From the NCBI RefSeq assembly GCF_004168365.1, contig NZ_CP035704.1, forward strand, positions 930,001 to 994,000: DNA of 64,000 nucleotides. The letters are read 5' to 3'. Source of the DNA: Pseudolysobacter antarcticus. Its GTDB lineage: Bacteria > Pseudomonadota > Gammaproteobacteria > Xanthomonadales > Rhodanobacteraceae. Within the stretch, counting starts at the first letter, position 1. Each line of letters starts with the position of its first letter. Of this stretch, positions 8,801-17,300 are shown in pieces. The notes under the pieces were generated by a model. It saw only the letters and a program-made list of their open reading frames with translations. It was not told the origin of the DNA and made no database searches. The translations under genes were made by a program, and so were the position numbers.

Positions 8801-9684
8801 CCGGCAATCCGGCAACAACGAATGTGAGTGGCGTAGCGACTGTTACGGCCTTGGCGAATATCGTCGCTGGCAGCTATCTGGTCAACGCTGCAACCGCTGC
8901 GCTGACGACACCGTTTAGTCTCACCAATTTGGCTGGCCCTGCGACACGAATCGTGGCGCAGAACGGGCCGGATTTCATCGGTATCGCTGGTGCTGCGCTG
9001 GTGCCGCCGCCGAGCGCGCAGGTGACAGATACGTTCAACAATCCGGTCGCGGGCGTGAGCGTGATGTTCGCCACCGTCGGTAGCAACAGCGGTTCGATCA
9101 GCGCAGAGAATCCCATAACTGGCAGCAACGGCAACGCCGCAGTTGGCAGTTGGATACTTGCTGCTGATCCCGGCACGAATACATTGCAGGCGAGTGCGGT
9201 CGGTTTGAGTGGCAGCCCGGTACAGTTTACGGCCAGCGGTTCGCCATCTGTCGATATCGCCGTGGTGCTGACCAACAATCGCAGTTTTGTGCAATACGGG
9301 CACGCACTGGATTATGTCATAGTGGTGACGGCGGCCGGCCCGTCGAATGCGCACAATATCCAAGTCACCGACCTGCTGCCTCCGCAACTGGATGCCGCCA
9401 GCGTGCATTGGGTTTGCATTCCCGCCGTGGGCGCCACGTGTGCGTCGAGCGGAAACGGCAACCTTGTGAACCAAGCCGCCGATGTGCCGAGTGGGAGCAG
9501 CGTAACGTTCGTGCTATCAGCGACGGTATTGAACAGCCAATCGATCGCCATCAACGAAATCACGAATACAGCCAGCATCACAACAGTGGGCGATATCAAC
9601 ACGAACAACAATGCTGCTACTGCTCACACCCAGGCGGTGATCTTCCGCAACGCATTCGAAGCCGGTGGCGATGGTGCGCAGTGA
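5815..9684 (+). CDS. Large secreted kelch-repeat protein with bacterial Ig-like and DUF11 domains
   Basis: Probable exported or surface protein of about 1289 residues; function unknown. Order: signal peptide (MRLMRRLGVLAFALSLMCMA..., cleavage near VVA/AT); 14 kelch-type units of about 50 residues (residues about 30-720), each with a core like LLPNGKVLIAGG and a strand AEIYDPATGTF; a linker domain of about 110 residues; three Big_1/invasin-like Ig repeats (two share PQSTQVNT...D..GNP); a DUF11 repeat (about 1142-1272, AVVLTNN...GHALDYVIVV...NTASITT...NNNAAT); and a C-terminal tail IFRNAFEAGGDGAQ. Fourteen units would fit two seven-bladed propellers. Unit 8 reads LLIGC instead of IAGG. ATG 5782 is a possible earlier start. 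The gene stands alone, with no sortase or secretion partner beside it. Confidence 0.8.
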   Translation: MRLMRRLGVLAFALSLMCMATSVVAATWVQSGSLHTVRINASAALLPNGLVLVAGGSNDSGAMKSAELYDPVSGTFAITGSMITARQGATATVLANGSVLIAGGADSSGSLASAEIYNVTNGTFTATGAMVGARSGATATLLGDGRLLVVGGGSGGSSIGTAELYDPATGQFHSTGSLQTTRLAATATLLPDGRVLVAGGHIAGFFSVSTPVVEIYDPATGAFTAAAAMSVARESATAVLLANGRVLIVGGISEGVAQTTIAASAESYNPVTNAWAITGLLAQARYGANAVLLPHGDVLVIGGYGVIGAGGFLASTEIYNAASGTFSSAGSMLSAREYANAVLLPDARVLVVGGVNSSGYLTKAEIYDGTSGTFAATGSVSTLCNAPIATPLPDGRILLIGCDNLSTAAGPGQIYDPATGSFATTAAPYYSRYGGSATLLGNGQILIAGGLNGQGTAEQYDAVAGVFNFVGAPHQDRYGGTTTLLPNGTVLFAGGIDFYIDNTPLQNAEIYDPGTRQFQRVPSGMQSGRWAATATLLANGKVLIAGGATDFNPGTPIAKADIYDPATQAFTITGPLGSPRAAATATLLPNGKVLIAGGYIKTGVSATTATAELYDPATGHFAATGSMASERQNATALLLPNGKVMIVGGINNAYQVLASAEIYDPATGIFSAAGTMTTPREYTSAALLADGRPLIVGGYFNDSTYDVLKSAEVYDRGLGIDNTRRPRIDQIAITAPSQPLVLNITGSGFRASTRQASGSVLGSEAASGGAASAATNYPIVVLQRIDNEQQFFLRSDPAQAWSDTSFSSVILSGMPQGFYRATVIVNAVPSKSRLVAIAPPSKVTVMHGDPQSTQVNTQFAQILQAVVSDANGNPIQGAIVSFSCSPASNGACIVNAVPVTSDAQGLVSTLVTANTKAGTYMVQASINGNALATFHLSNMPGSVANLSKSGSPQSTQVNTAFASALQVIASDTFGNPVPGAVVNFSVPGSGANAILTGNPATTNVSGVATVTALANIVAGSYLVNAATAALTTPFSLTNLAGPATRIVAQNGPDFIGIAGAALVPPPSAQVTDTFNNPVAGVSVMFATVGSNSGSISAENPITGSNGNAAVGSWILAADPGTNTLQASAVGLSGSPVQFTASGSPSVDIAVVLTNNRSFVQYGHALDYVIVVTAAGPSNAHNIQVTDLLPPQLDAASVHWVCIPAVGATCASSGNGNLVNQAADVPSGSSVTFVLSATVLNSQSIAINEITNTASITTVGDINTNNNAATAHTQAVIFRNAFEAGGDGAQ

Positions 9685-10051
9685 CCTGATGGACTGGATG
9701 ATGCGACGAGGGCTGAAGAAACAAGCAATGCCATCGATGGAATATCGCTCTTTGGCGAATTCGCGATTGACGCGATACACACAGTCGACGATGTAAAAAT
9801 CTTTTTAGGATATGGCGCAATCCCGTGCGGTGATCGCCAGCGCGCAAGGCTGGCAATCGCCTTGGCCTGATATTGCGATATCGTCTGGATCAACGGCTTT
9901 TTCTCGGTCGAGCAAGGCGCGCGATACGTTGCATTTTCCGGCAACATCGAGAATCACGAGCTTGTTGAAAGTACCATCGACCCAAGATGGTGCGACATCG
10001 CGTCGAATAAATCGGGTAGATTCGCTCTACACAAGGATTACGAAAAATTTC
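9685..10051. other. Spacer upstream of the AsmA-like gene
   Basis: About 370 bases. The AsmA frame is open back to 9812, but that extension lacks any membrane or signal character and precedes a typical AsmA N-terminus, so I treat it as non-coding. An AAGGA at 10033-10037 may be the ribosome site for ATG 10052, though spacing is long. Confidence 0.45.
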
Positions 10052-12211
10052 ATGACGCGTATACGTAAAATTTTTCTGGGCATTGGCTGCGTCTTGTTGC
10101 TTATCGTATTGGTTGGCTGGATTGCCATCGTGAGCTACGACTGGAATCGCGCCAAACCGTGGCTAACAGAAACCGTCGGACATGCGCTCAACCGCAGCGT
10201 AACCATCGACGGCGATCTGCGTGTGAGCTGGCAGCGTGATCCTGAATTGCGCGGCTGGCGGGCGTGGCTGCCGGGGCCGCACATCACCGCGGCAAACATC
10301 ACGGTAGGCAATGCCGACTGGGCCAAGACGCGCACGTTCGCGACGCTGAAAGGCATTGAGTTCGATCTCTCCGTGTTGCCGCTGTTGCTGCATACCGTGT
10401 CGATTCCGTCTTTGCGGTTTATCGAACCGAGCGCGCATTTCGAGCGCATGGTCGATGGCCGCGACAACTGGACGATTGCCGAGAATGACAACAACAATGC
10501 GTCGTCATGGCATCTCGATCTCGGTCGGATCGCGTTCGATCAGGGCGAGTTCACCGTGCTTGACCGGCAGAACACCCTCGACGCCAAACTGCACGTCGAA
10601 ACGCTCAAGGCATCGATAGCGTTCGATGAAATCGTCGCGCAGCAACAAGCAGCATCGCGCCAGGAAGCGACTTTGCGTGTGGGTGCCGACGGCGTGAAAA
10701 AACTTGCGGTGCGCGCCGACAAACAAACCGAAACCGCGCGTGCCAACACCGCGGCAGTGCAGCGTTATGCCTTCAACGTGAAGGTCGAAGGAACATTCAA
10801 GGGCTTGCCGGTTCAGGGCAACGGCAAGATCGGCGGTGTATTCGCATTGAAAAATCCGGATCGTCCGTTTCCTATGCATGCCGATGTGCGCATCGGCGAT
10901 ACGCGCATCGCCTTCGTCGGCACGCTGATCGATCCGACCGACCTGGACGCGCTCGATCTGCGTCTGTGGTTGTCGGGCAAAAGTCTCGCGCAACTCTACG
11001 ATATTCTCAAAATAACCCTGCCCGATTCGCCGCCATACGCGACCGAAGGACACCTCATCGGACGCTTCACCGCGCACGACAAAAAGCTGCGTTACGAAAA
11101 TTTCTCGGCACGCGTCGGCGGCAGTGATCTCGGTGGCGATCTGCGATATGAAACCAAGTTGCCGCGGCCACTATTGTCGGGAAAAGTGGATTCTGATCTG
11201 CTGCAGTTTCGTGATCTGGCGCCGCTGATCGGCGCCGGCCCGGTGCAGAGCGAGTCGTCGGATAAAGAGGCGCCGCTGAAAGCTGCTAACAAGGTATTGC
11301 CAGTGGAGCCGTTCCGTCCCGAGCGCTGGCAGAAGATGGATGCGGACGTGCGCTTCACCGGCGATCGCGTCTTCCGCGACGCTGAATTGCCGATCCACAA
11401 AGTTGATACGCGCATCGTCATGGACAATGCCGTGCTGTCGCTCGATCCGCTGAAATTCCGGCTGGCATTTGGCGACGTGACATCGAGTTTGCGCATGGAC
11501 GGTCGTACCGTGCCGATCAAGGCGACGCTAAAATTGAGCGCGCGCGGCATGCAGCTCGCGCGCATGATTCCCGCGGCGCAGGCGACCAATACCAAGCTCG
11601 GCCAAGCCAATGCCGAGGCGAATCTGCAAGCCAGCGGTGACTCGGTCGCGGCGCTGCTCGGCGTGGCCAGCGGCGAGCTGAAACTGGTGCTGGATCGCGG
11701 CACGATCAGCAAGGCGCTGGTCGAAACCGCGGGCTTGAATATGCCGAACATCATCGTTGCCAAATTGTTCGGCGACAAGCAAGTCGATATCAATTGCGCC
11801 GCGGCAGATTTTGTCGCGACTGACGGCGTGCTCGATACGCGGCTATTCCTGATCGATACCGACATCGCCGCGATCGATGTCACCGGCAAGATCAATCTCG
11901 CCAGCGAGCAGCTCGATCTCACCGTGCATCCGAACAGCAAGGGACTGCGCTTGTTATCGCTGCGCTCGCCGATTCATGTGCAAGGGCCGTTCAAGCAGCC
12001 GGACGTGAGCATCGACAAGGGCGCGCTGATTCTGCGCGGTGCCGGTGCGGTGGCGCTCGGTTTGATCGCCGCGCCGATCGCTGCATTATTGCCGCTGACC
12101 GCGGCGAACATCGGCGGCGATGACGATAATCGCTGCGCGCCCTTGCTTGCACAAATGCAGCACGCCGCGATGGCGCCGAGCACGCCCAATACCCCAACCA
12201 AAAAGAAATAA
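10052..12211 (+). CDS. AsmA family protein
   Basis: Inner-membrane-anchored periplasmic protein of the AsmA-like (bridge-like lipid transfer) group, which in enterobacteria influences outer-membrane phospholipid and LPS assembly. The 719-residue product has one N-terminal membrane helix (IFLGIGCVLLLIVLVGWIAIV), an AsmA N-terminal domain (SVTIDGDLRVSW...ITAANITVGNADWAK), a long beta-rich middle, and the conserved C-terminal AsmA_2 segment (ARGMQLARMIP...GELKLVLDRGTISKALVE...LDLTVHPNSKGLRLLSLRSPIHVQG). The C-terminus ends in a short Pro/Lys tail. MTRIRK at 10052 is the natural start. The GNAT gene follows after 4 bases and may be co-transcribed. Confidence 0.88.
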   Translation: MTRIRKIFLGIGCVLLLIVLVGWIAIVSYDWNRAKPWLTETVGHALNRSVTIDGDLRVSWQRDPELRGWRAWLPGPHITAANITVGNADWAKTRTFATLKGIEFDLSVLPLLLHTVSIPSLRFIEPSAHFERMVDGRDNWTIAENDNNNASSWHLDLGRIAFDQGEFTVLDRQNTLDAKLHVETLKASIAFDEIVAQQQAASRQEATLRVGADGVKKLAVRADKQTETARANTAAVQRYAFNVKVEGTFKGLPVQGNGKIGGVFALKNPDRPFPMHADVRIGDTRIAFVGTLIDPTDLDALDLRLWLSGKSLAQLYDILKITLPDSPPYATEGHLIGRFTAHDKKLRYENFSARVGGSDLGGDLRYETKLPRPLLSGKVDSDLLQFRDLAPLIGAGPVQSESSDKEAPLKAANKVLPVEPFRPERWQKMDADVRFTGDRVFRDAELPIHKVDTRIVMDNAVLSLDPLKFRLAFGDVTSSLRMDGRTVPIKATLKLSARGMQLARMIPAAQATNTKLGQANAEANLQASGDSVAALLGVASGELKLVLDRGTISKALVETAGLNMPNIIVAKLFGDKQVDINCAAADFVATDGVLDTRLFLIDTDIAAIDVTGKINLASEQLDLTVHPNSKGLRLLSLRSPIHVQGPFKQPDVSIDKGALILRGAGAVALGLIAAPIAALLPLTAANIGGDDDNRCAPLLAQMQHAAMAPSTPNTPTKKK

Positions 12212-12215
12212 CTGA

Positions 12216-12704
12216 ATGTTGCGTTATGCCACTCCCGCGGATTTCGATGCGATCCTCGCGCTGAATGCCGGATCGGTACATTTTCTGAGTGCGCTCGATG
12301 CGCCGCGACTCGCACGCCTGCACGGCTTTGCCGCATATCACAAGGTGGTGCAGGACGAAGAAAAAAATGTCGCGGCATTCCTGCTCGCGTTTCGCGAAGG
12401 CGTGGATTACGACAGCCCGAACTATCGCTGGTTTGCCGAGCGCTACGATGCGTTTATTTATATCGATCGTGTGGTGATCGCCGCGGACGCAAGAGGCGGC
12501 GGTATTGGTGCCACGCTGTATACCGACCTGTTCGAATTTGCGCGCAGCGAAGGCATGAAGATTGTTGCATGCGAGTTCGATCTCGATCCGCCAAATCCCG
12601 CGTCGCAGCGGTTTCACGAGCGACAGGGATTTCGCGAGGTCGGCACGCAGCAGTTGCACGGCGGCAAAAAGCGCGTGTCGTTGCAGGTCAGGGAAATTTC
12701 CTAA
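12216..12704 (+). CDS. GNAT family N-acetyltransferase
   Basis: Predicted acyl-CoA-dependent acetyltransferase of 162 residues; substrate unknown. The N-terminus MLRYATPADFDAILALN is typical of GNAT motif C, the central strand IYIDRVVIAADARGGGIGATLYTDL contains the acetyl-CoA pyrophosphate loop (R-G-G-G-I-G), and FHERQGFREVG matches the C-terminal GNAT strand-loop. It starts 4 bases after the AsmA-like gene. Its stop codon overlaps, on the other strand, the stop of the kinase gene, so the two genes converge without a spacer. Confidence 0.85.
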   Translation: MLRYATPADFDAILALNAGSVHFLSALDAPRLARLHGFAAYHKVVQDEEKNVAAFLLAFREGVDYDSPNYRWFAERYDAFIYIDRVVIAADARGGGIGATLYTDLFEFARSEGMKIVACEFDLDPPNPASQRFHERQGFREVGTQQLHGGKKRVSLQVREIS

Positions 12705-15346
12705 TCGCCGGCAACTGCCTTGCTGGAATTACGCAACGCGGCAGCGGGATCGGCGATATTACGACGCAAATCACGCATGGCGGCGCTATCGACCGGATAT
12801 ACACGCGACGCCCGTTCGATTGCTTCATCCCATAACGGTTTCGCCGCCGAATCGCCCAGCGCATATCGCAGCAGACCGAGCTGATATAAATTCTGCACGA
12901 CGGCGGGACTGTCGGGATCGAGCTTCGCGCGGCGAATCTTCAACGCCTCCTCGGCATCGCGCGCCGCTTCGTCATAACGCTGCAATCCGAGCAATGCCTG
13001 GCTGCGCGACGCGAGTGAGTCGGCGAGTTCGGGATGATCCGCGGCCAGTGCGTGACGTCGTAATATCAGCGCGTGATCGAAACGGATCAACGCTGCGGCA
13101 AAATTGCCGCGTCGGAGTTCGAGTTCACCAGCGTTGTTTTCTGGAAACGCGACATACGCATGATTGTCGCCGAGCGCGGCGCGATACGCGCGATCGGCGG
13201 TGGCGTAATGCTGTAGTGCCTGATCGTAATTGCCGGCGCCGCGATCAATGTTGCCGAGCATATTTTGCGCGTTGGCATAATCGGAATTCGCTTCACCGAA
13301 CAAGGCCAGATTGCGCGCGCCGGTCGCTTCGAGCAACGGACGCGCGGCGTCGGCGTCGCCAATATCCATCAGCAGCATCGCGAGGTTCTGCTCGGTGCCG
13401 GTGGTGCGGTAATGATCTTCGCCGTAGTCGCGGCGATAGATTGCGAGGGCGCGTTCGAGTTCAACTCTGGCGGCTTTCGGATCGCCACGGTCGCGCAACA
13501 ATAGTCCGAGATTATTGTGGATGGCAGCGGCTTTGACCGAATCCGCCGTGCCTGCGCGATCGGCAAACGCAAGTGCGCTGGCGAACTCGACACGCGCCGT
13601 CGCAAAGTCGCCGAGCGCCTTCAGCGCGAGCGCCTTGTAGCTGTGCACCGTGGCGCGTTCGTCCAGCGCGCGCGGTGAATCGATTTGCAGCAGCGTGTCG
13701 GCTTCATCGAGCAAGTTCAGGGCGGCGCGTGAATCACCCTGGCGATGGGTGATCCACGCCATCGCGCGCAACGCATGGCCAAAATCCAGCGGATCCGCAT
13801 CGGTCGCATTGCGCTGGATATCGATCGATTCCTGCAACGGTTTGCGCGCGCGTGGAAAATCGCCGAGCGCGGAATACACTTCGCCGATCATCGCGAACAG
13901 GCGTGCGCGCTGCAACGGCTGGCGCGTCAATTCCTTCTCCAGATGCGTCGCGCCGCGTTCGAGAATCTGGTTGGCGTTGAGTTTCTCACCGCGATTCACA
14001 CCGGGATCCGAAACCTGAAACAGTCCGACCAGAAAATCCGCCACGGCATTCGCGCGTTCGGCCTCGCGCGTGGCCGTGCTGGCCTGATGCAAAGCGAACA
14101 CTACCGTGGCGCACAAAAACAGAATGACGATGATCGCGCTCGATACCGCATAACGATGCCGCGACACAAAACGCGCGAGTGTGTAAAGCAGACTCGGCCG
14201 CCGCGCAGCCACTGGCCGGTGCTGCAAAAATGCATCGAGATCGGCGACCAGCGCATCCATCGAGCCGTAGCGATTTGCCGGTAACTTGGACAGCATCTTT
14301 CGCACGATCGCATCGAGGTCGCCACCCAGTTGCCGCCGCAAACGTGGTACATCGACCGCGTCGCCCCAGACGCTGTGCGTCAGCACTGGATCCAGCGCAC
14401 GTGGCAAAGTCATCGGCTCTTCTTCGGCGACTGCACGCGCCCACGCATAGGTGTCGGCGGGATCGGCGCGATACGGCGTAGTCCCCGTCAGCAGCTGGAA
14501 AAAAAGCATGCCGAGTTGATACACATCGGTAGCCACGGTAATGACTTCGTTGCGAAATTGTTCCGGCGCGGCGTAGTTCGCCGTCATCGGCGCGGCGGCG
14601 GTGCGCGTCAGCGCTGGATCATTGGTGTTGCCGATGAGTTTGGCGATGCCGAAATCCAGCAGTTTGATCTGGCCCGCATCGGTGACGAGGATATTCGACG
14701 GTTTGATATCGCGATGCACGACCAGGTTGCGATGCGCGTATGCCAGCGCGGCGGCGACATCACGCAACAGCCGCACGCGCTCGTCCACGCTGCACGCCGC
14801 CTCGACGCAATACAGCGTGATCGGCACGCCATCGACGTATTCCATGGTGTAGAACGCCTGGCCGTCGGGCAGCTCGCCGCCGTCGTACAAGGCGGCGATA
14901 TTCGGATGCATGAGTCCGGCAAGTATCTGTCGTTCGCGCTCGAAACGCTCATGACCGGCGGCGCCCATTGCGGTCTGCACCACTTTCAGTGCAACGCTCT
15001 GGGTGAATTTTCCGTGTGCGCGTTCGGCCAGATAAACCATGCCCATGCCGCCCACGCCGAGCAGACGGGTGAGTCGATAGGCGCCGAATTGCCGCCCGAG
15101 CGTTTCATCCGCAGCGCGTGTGTCTTCGTCGCGCAATACCTGTGCCGCCAAACCGACGGCGTTGTTATCGAACAAACGTTGCGTGCGTTCTTGCTGGCTC
15201 AATAATCGGCGCAGATCGTCGCGCAATTCGGCAAAGTCCTCGGGCAGATGACGCAGAAAATTTTGCCGTTGCTGCGGAGGCAAATCCAGTGCCTGGTCGA
15301 GCAGGTTACGTAGTCGCTGCCACTTCCGAGCATCCATCTGCGCCAC
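12701..15346 (-). CDS. Membrane Ser/Thr protein kinase with C-terminal TPR domain
   Basis: Hanks-type kinase of 881 residues. After a short N-terminal helical region (1-85), the kinase domain shows the glycine loop GVGGMG (97-102), Lys 121, catalytic loop HRDIKPSN (211-218) and DFG (231-233), and YAAPEQF in the activation segment, so it should be active. One membrane helix near residue 400 (SSAIIVILFLCATVVFAL) is followed by about ten TPR-like units (KPLQESI, ALNLLDEADTLL, ARVELERALAIYRRDYG), placing the TPR domain in the periplasm. This architecture commonly travels with sigma factors of the family found at 16230. ATG 15337 (MDARKW) is an alternative start. Confidence 0.9.
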   Translation of the reverse strand: MAQMDARKWQRLRNLLDQALDLPPQQRQNFLRHLPEDFAELRDDLRRLLSQQERTQRLFDNNAVGLAAQVLRDEDTRAADETLGRQFGAYRLTRLLGVGGMGMVYLAERAHGKFTQSVALKVVQTAMGAAGHERFERERQILAGLMHPNIAALYDGGELPDGQAFYTMEYVDGVPITLYCVEAACSVDERVRLLRDVAAALAYAHRNLVVHRDIKPSNILVTDAGQIKLLDFGIAKLIGNTNDPALTRTAAAPMTANYAAPEQFRNEVITVATDVYQLGMLFFQLLTGTTPYRADPADTYAWARAVAEEEPMTLPRALDPVLTHSVWGDAVDVPRLRRQLGGDLDAIVRKMLSKLPANRYGSMDALVADLDAFLQHRPVAARRPSLLYTLARFVSRHRYAVSSAIIVILFLCATVVFALHQASTATREAERANAVADFLVGLFQVSDPGVNRGEKLNANQILERGATHLEKELTRQPLQRARLFAMIGEVYSALGDFPRARKPLQESIDIQRNATDADPLDFGHALRAMAWITHRQGDSRAALNLLDEADTLLQIDSPRALDERATVHSYKALALKALGDFATARVEFASALAFADRAGTADSVKAAAIHNNLGLLLRDRGDPKAARVELERALAIYRRDYGEDHYRTTGTEQNLAMLLMDIGDADAARPLLEATGARNLALFGEANSDYANAQNMLGNIDRGAGNYDQALQHYATADRAYRAALGDNHAYVAFPENNAGELELRRGNFAAALIRFDHALILRRHALAADHPELADSLASRSQALLGLQRYDEAARDAEEALKIRRAKLDPDSPAVVQNLYQLGLLRYALGDSAAKPLWDEAIERASRVYPVDSAAMRDLRRNIADPAAALRNSSKAVAGD

Positions 15347-15683
15347 GCGATTTATCCTTCAAGGTTTCGCTGCATCACGAATGCAACGAGTGTGGAAACT
15401 CTTTCCTCAAGCGGCCATTGATGCCGATCCTGCCGCGCGAACATTGTGCCATTGCGATGGCGAGATCGTGCAACGGGTTTGATCGATACCCGGGACTCGC
15501 CGCGCCGCGAGCCGAATTACCGCAACCGGCTGCGCAGCGTCATGTCCGGTTTTTTCGCCGATCTCGTTTAGAAAAGTGCAGCAACAGTTCTGCGGCATGG
15601 CACGGCAACGGCAGCGAGAAAAACGCGTGATTTCAATTTTGAAACGATGGTTTGGTGGTGTTGGCAATCACCGGAGATCGGCG
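15347..15683. other. Divergent spacer between kinase and hemerythrin-like genes
   Basis: About 340 bases that must hold the promoters of the leftward kinase and the rightward hemerythrin-like gene. Open frames crossing it have no recognisable protein features. GGAG at 15673-15676 is the ribosome site for ATG 15684. No clear -35/-10 pair was found by eye. Confidence 0.4.
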
Positions 15684-16148
15684 ATGGTTTTGCCGCCGTC
15701 GCGGCCTCGCCGCAGCCATGAAAACTATCGGCCCGAGCTGGTGCCGACACTGCATGCCGAGCATCAGCAGCTGCTGGCGTTATTTTCTCTCGTGCAGCAA
15801 GCCTGCGAAAGCGATGACGCCATCGCTTGCCGCAATGCGGTGAATCGGTTTGGACAATTGCTGCGCGAACATCTGCTCACCGAAAATCGCTATCTGTACG
15901 GTTATTTTGCGCGGCATCTGCATCCTGATCCGGTCGCGGCACGTCGCATCACTGCGATGTCGATGGAAATGTTGCGGATCGGCAAACCGCTGCACCATTT
16001 CATCTCGACCTATACGCGCGGCGCATGGACGGCGGAGCAGCGCCGACGATTGCCAATCGATGTCGGCAACATCGGCGCGATCCTGCGCCATCGCATTGCC
16101 GAAGAAGAGCGTCTGCTGTATCCGCTGTATGCGCCGAGCGATGGATGA
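15684..16148 (+). CDS. Hemerythrin-like (HHE) domain protein
   Basis: Predicted non-heme di-iron four-helix-bundle protein of 154 residues that could sense or bind oxygen or NO. The HHE-type ligands are visible as HAEHQQLL, REHLLTENRYLYGYF, LHHFISTYTRG and ILRHRIAEEERLLYPLY, in the expected order and spacing. I choose ATG 15684 because GGAG lies seven bases upstream; the longer frame from 15576 adds a basic non-conserved stretch. It sits between a Ser/Thr kinase (divergent) and an ECF sigma factor (same strand, 81 bases downstream), suggesting a regulatory rather than storage role. That link is inference. Confidence 0.78.
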   Translation: MVLPPSRPRRSHENYRPELVPTLHAEHQQLLALFSLVQQACESDDAIACRNAVNRFGQLLREHLLTENRYLYGYFARHLHPDPVAARRITAMSMEMLRIGKPLHHFISTYTRGAWTAEQRRRLPIDVGNIGAILRHRIAEEERLLYPLYAPSDG

Positions 16149-16192
16149 TTGTGGCATGTGCACACGCGATCAAATTTGCAGCGCACTCCGCG

Positions 16193-16199
16193 CTATACT
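16193..16199 (+). promoter_or_regulatory. Candidate -10 element CTATACT for the sigma factor gene
   Basis: CTATACT lies 30 bases before ATG 16230 and is followed by a T-run, giving a leader of about 24 bases if transcription starts near 16206. There is no good -35 hexamer, and the leading C is the preference of RpoS-type promoters. Seen directly; the function is inferred. Confidence 0.4.
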
Positions 16200-16229
16200 T
16201 TTTTTAATGGCGTTGCAGGGGAATAACGC

Positions 16230-16805
16230 ATGACCGATCGGCCCGCAGTAACTGAACTTCTGGTGGCGTACGAACGTGGCGACAGCAGCGCGCAGGAACA
16301 GCTGTTTTCAGTCGTCTACGACGAATTGAAACGCATCGCGCGCGGTCACGTACGTCGTTCATCCGGCAATCTCACGGTGAATCCGACCGCGCTCGTGCAC
16401 GAGGCGTGGATCAAGATCACGCGCGGCGAATCGCGCCAGTTCAACGACAGCGTGCATTTTTACAACCTGCTCGCGCAGGCAATGCGGCATGTGATTCTCG
16501 ATCTGGCAAAACGGCGCAGCACCGAGCGGCACGGCCAGGGTTTTGCGCGCACTGAATTGAGCGAGGAAATCGAGCAGCCGGATCGTGCGCTCGATGAATT
16601 GCTCGCGGTTGATGCCGGTCTCGTGAAGTTGCAAGCCTGCGATGCCGAGCTGGCACAGCTGGTGGAATGGCATTTTTTCTGCGGCCTGTCATTTGTCGAC
16701 ATTGCCGCCGCGCGTGGTGTTACCGAGCGCACCGTGCGCCGGCATTGGGAAATGGCGCGACTGTTTCTGGTCGATGCAATCGGCGACGATGCTGCTGCGG
16801 TTTGA
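16230..16805 (+). CDS. ECF-family RNA polymerase sigma factor (Sigma70_ECF, PF07638 type)
   Basis: Alternative sigma factor of 191 residues. Region 2 is seen in LLVAYERGDSSAQEQLFSVVYDELKRIARGHVRR and NPTALVHEAWIKI; a conserved HFYNLLAQAMRHVILDLAKRR follows; region 4 helix-turn-helix is LSFVDIAAARGVTERTVRRHWEMARLFL. This family, unlike classical ECFs, usually lacks an anti-sigma gene and is often linked to a Ser/Thr kinase, which here lies about 0.9 kb away on the other strand. AGGGGA at 16217-16222 gives a strong ribosome site. Likely controlled through the kinase; the stimulus is unknown. Confidence 0.92.
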   Translation: MTDRPAVTELLVAYERGDSSAQEQLFSVVYDELKRIARGHVRRSSGNLTVNPTALVHEAWIKITRGESRQFNDSVHFYNLLAQAMRHVILDLAKRRSTERHGQGFARTELSEEIEQPDRALDELLAVDAGLVKLQACDAELAQLVEWHFFCGLSFVDIAAARGVTERTVRRHWEMARLFLVDAIGDDAAAV

Positions 16806-17001
16806 GCTTTGCGAAAGCCAGAAATCTGCGTGCATCAACTCTCCGGCAATCGCTGACTGGCGGCATTGTTGCCGTTGAGAAAAGTCAGCGCAGCTTTGCT
16901 ATGGCGATGCGGCGCCGGAAACCGTTATGCTGATAACCGCTGCCAGCACGCAGCAAGAATCCATCGAAAGATGGCGCGATGGCGAACGGAGAAACCAGCA
17001 C

Positions 17002-17283
17002 ATGGCCAGCTTGAAACAGCTTCGACACGAACTGAATGCGCGCTCTGTACATGCGCAGATCGAGCTCGCGCGCACGCAGGCGTTGTGGCGCGGCACGCCC
17101 GGCGAAACTCTGCGTGCGGCGACGCTGATTACCGGCGGATTTACCGCGGGCATGTTGTTCGGCGGTAGTCGCGGCGTGCCGGTGAATGCGATCTGGCAGA
17201 TGTTGGTTTCCAGCGTGCCAGCGGTATTGCAGGAATTTCTCGAAGCGCGTGCGGCAGCCGCGGCAAACACCGACGCGACCTGA
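17002..17283 (+). CDS. Small hypothetical protein, possibly membrane associated
   Basis: A 93-residue product not recognised. The N-terminal half is an amphipathic helix rich in Arg, Glu and Gln (SLKQLRHELNARS...), the second half has two moderately hydrophobic stretches (LRAATLITGGFTAGMLFGG and AIWQMLVSSVPAVLQEF) with a Gly-rich turn between them. ATG 17002 has GGAG ten bases upstream; ATG 16927 with GGAAA is an equally possible start and would add 25 residues. It is the last gene rightward before the convergent recQ. No function proposed. Confidence 0.55.
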   Translation: MASLKQLRHELNARSVHAQIELARTQALWRGTPGETLRAATLITGGFTAGMLFGGSRGVPVNAIWQMLVSSVPAVLQEFLEARAAAAANTDAT

Positions 17284-17300
17284 ACAAACTGCGATATTGC

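Noticed and set aside
10052-12211. AsmA-like gene extended to 9812 (799 residues)
   Set aside because: The extra 80 residues precede the membrane anchor and are not conserved-looking.
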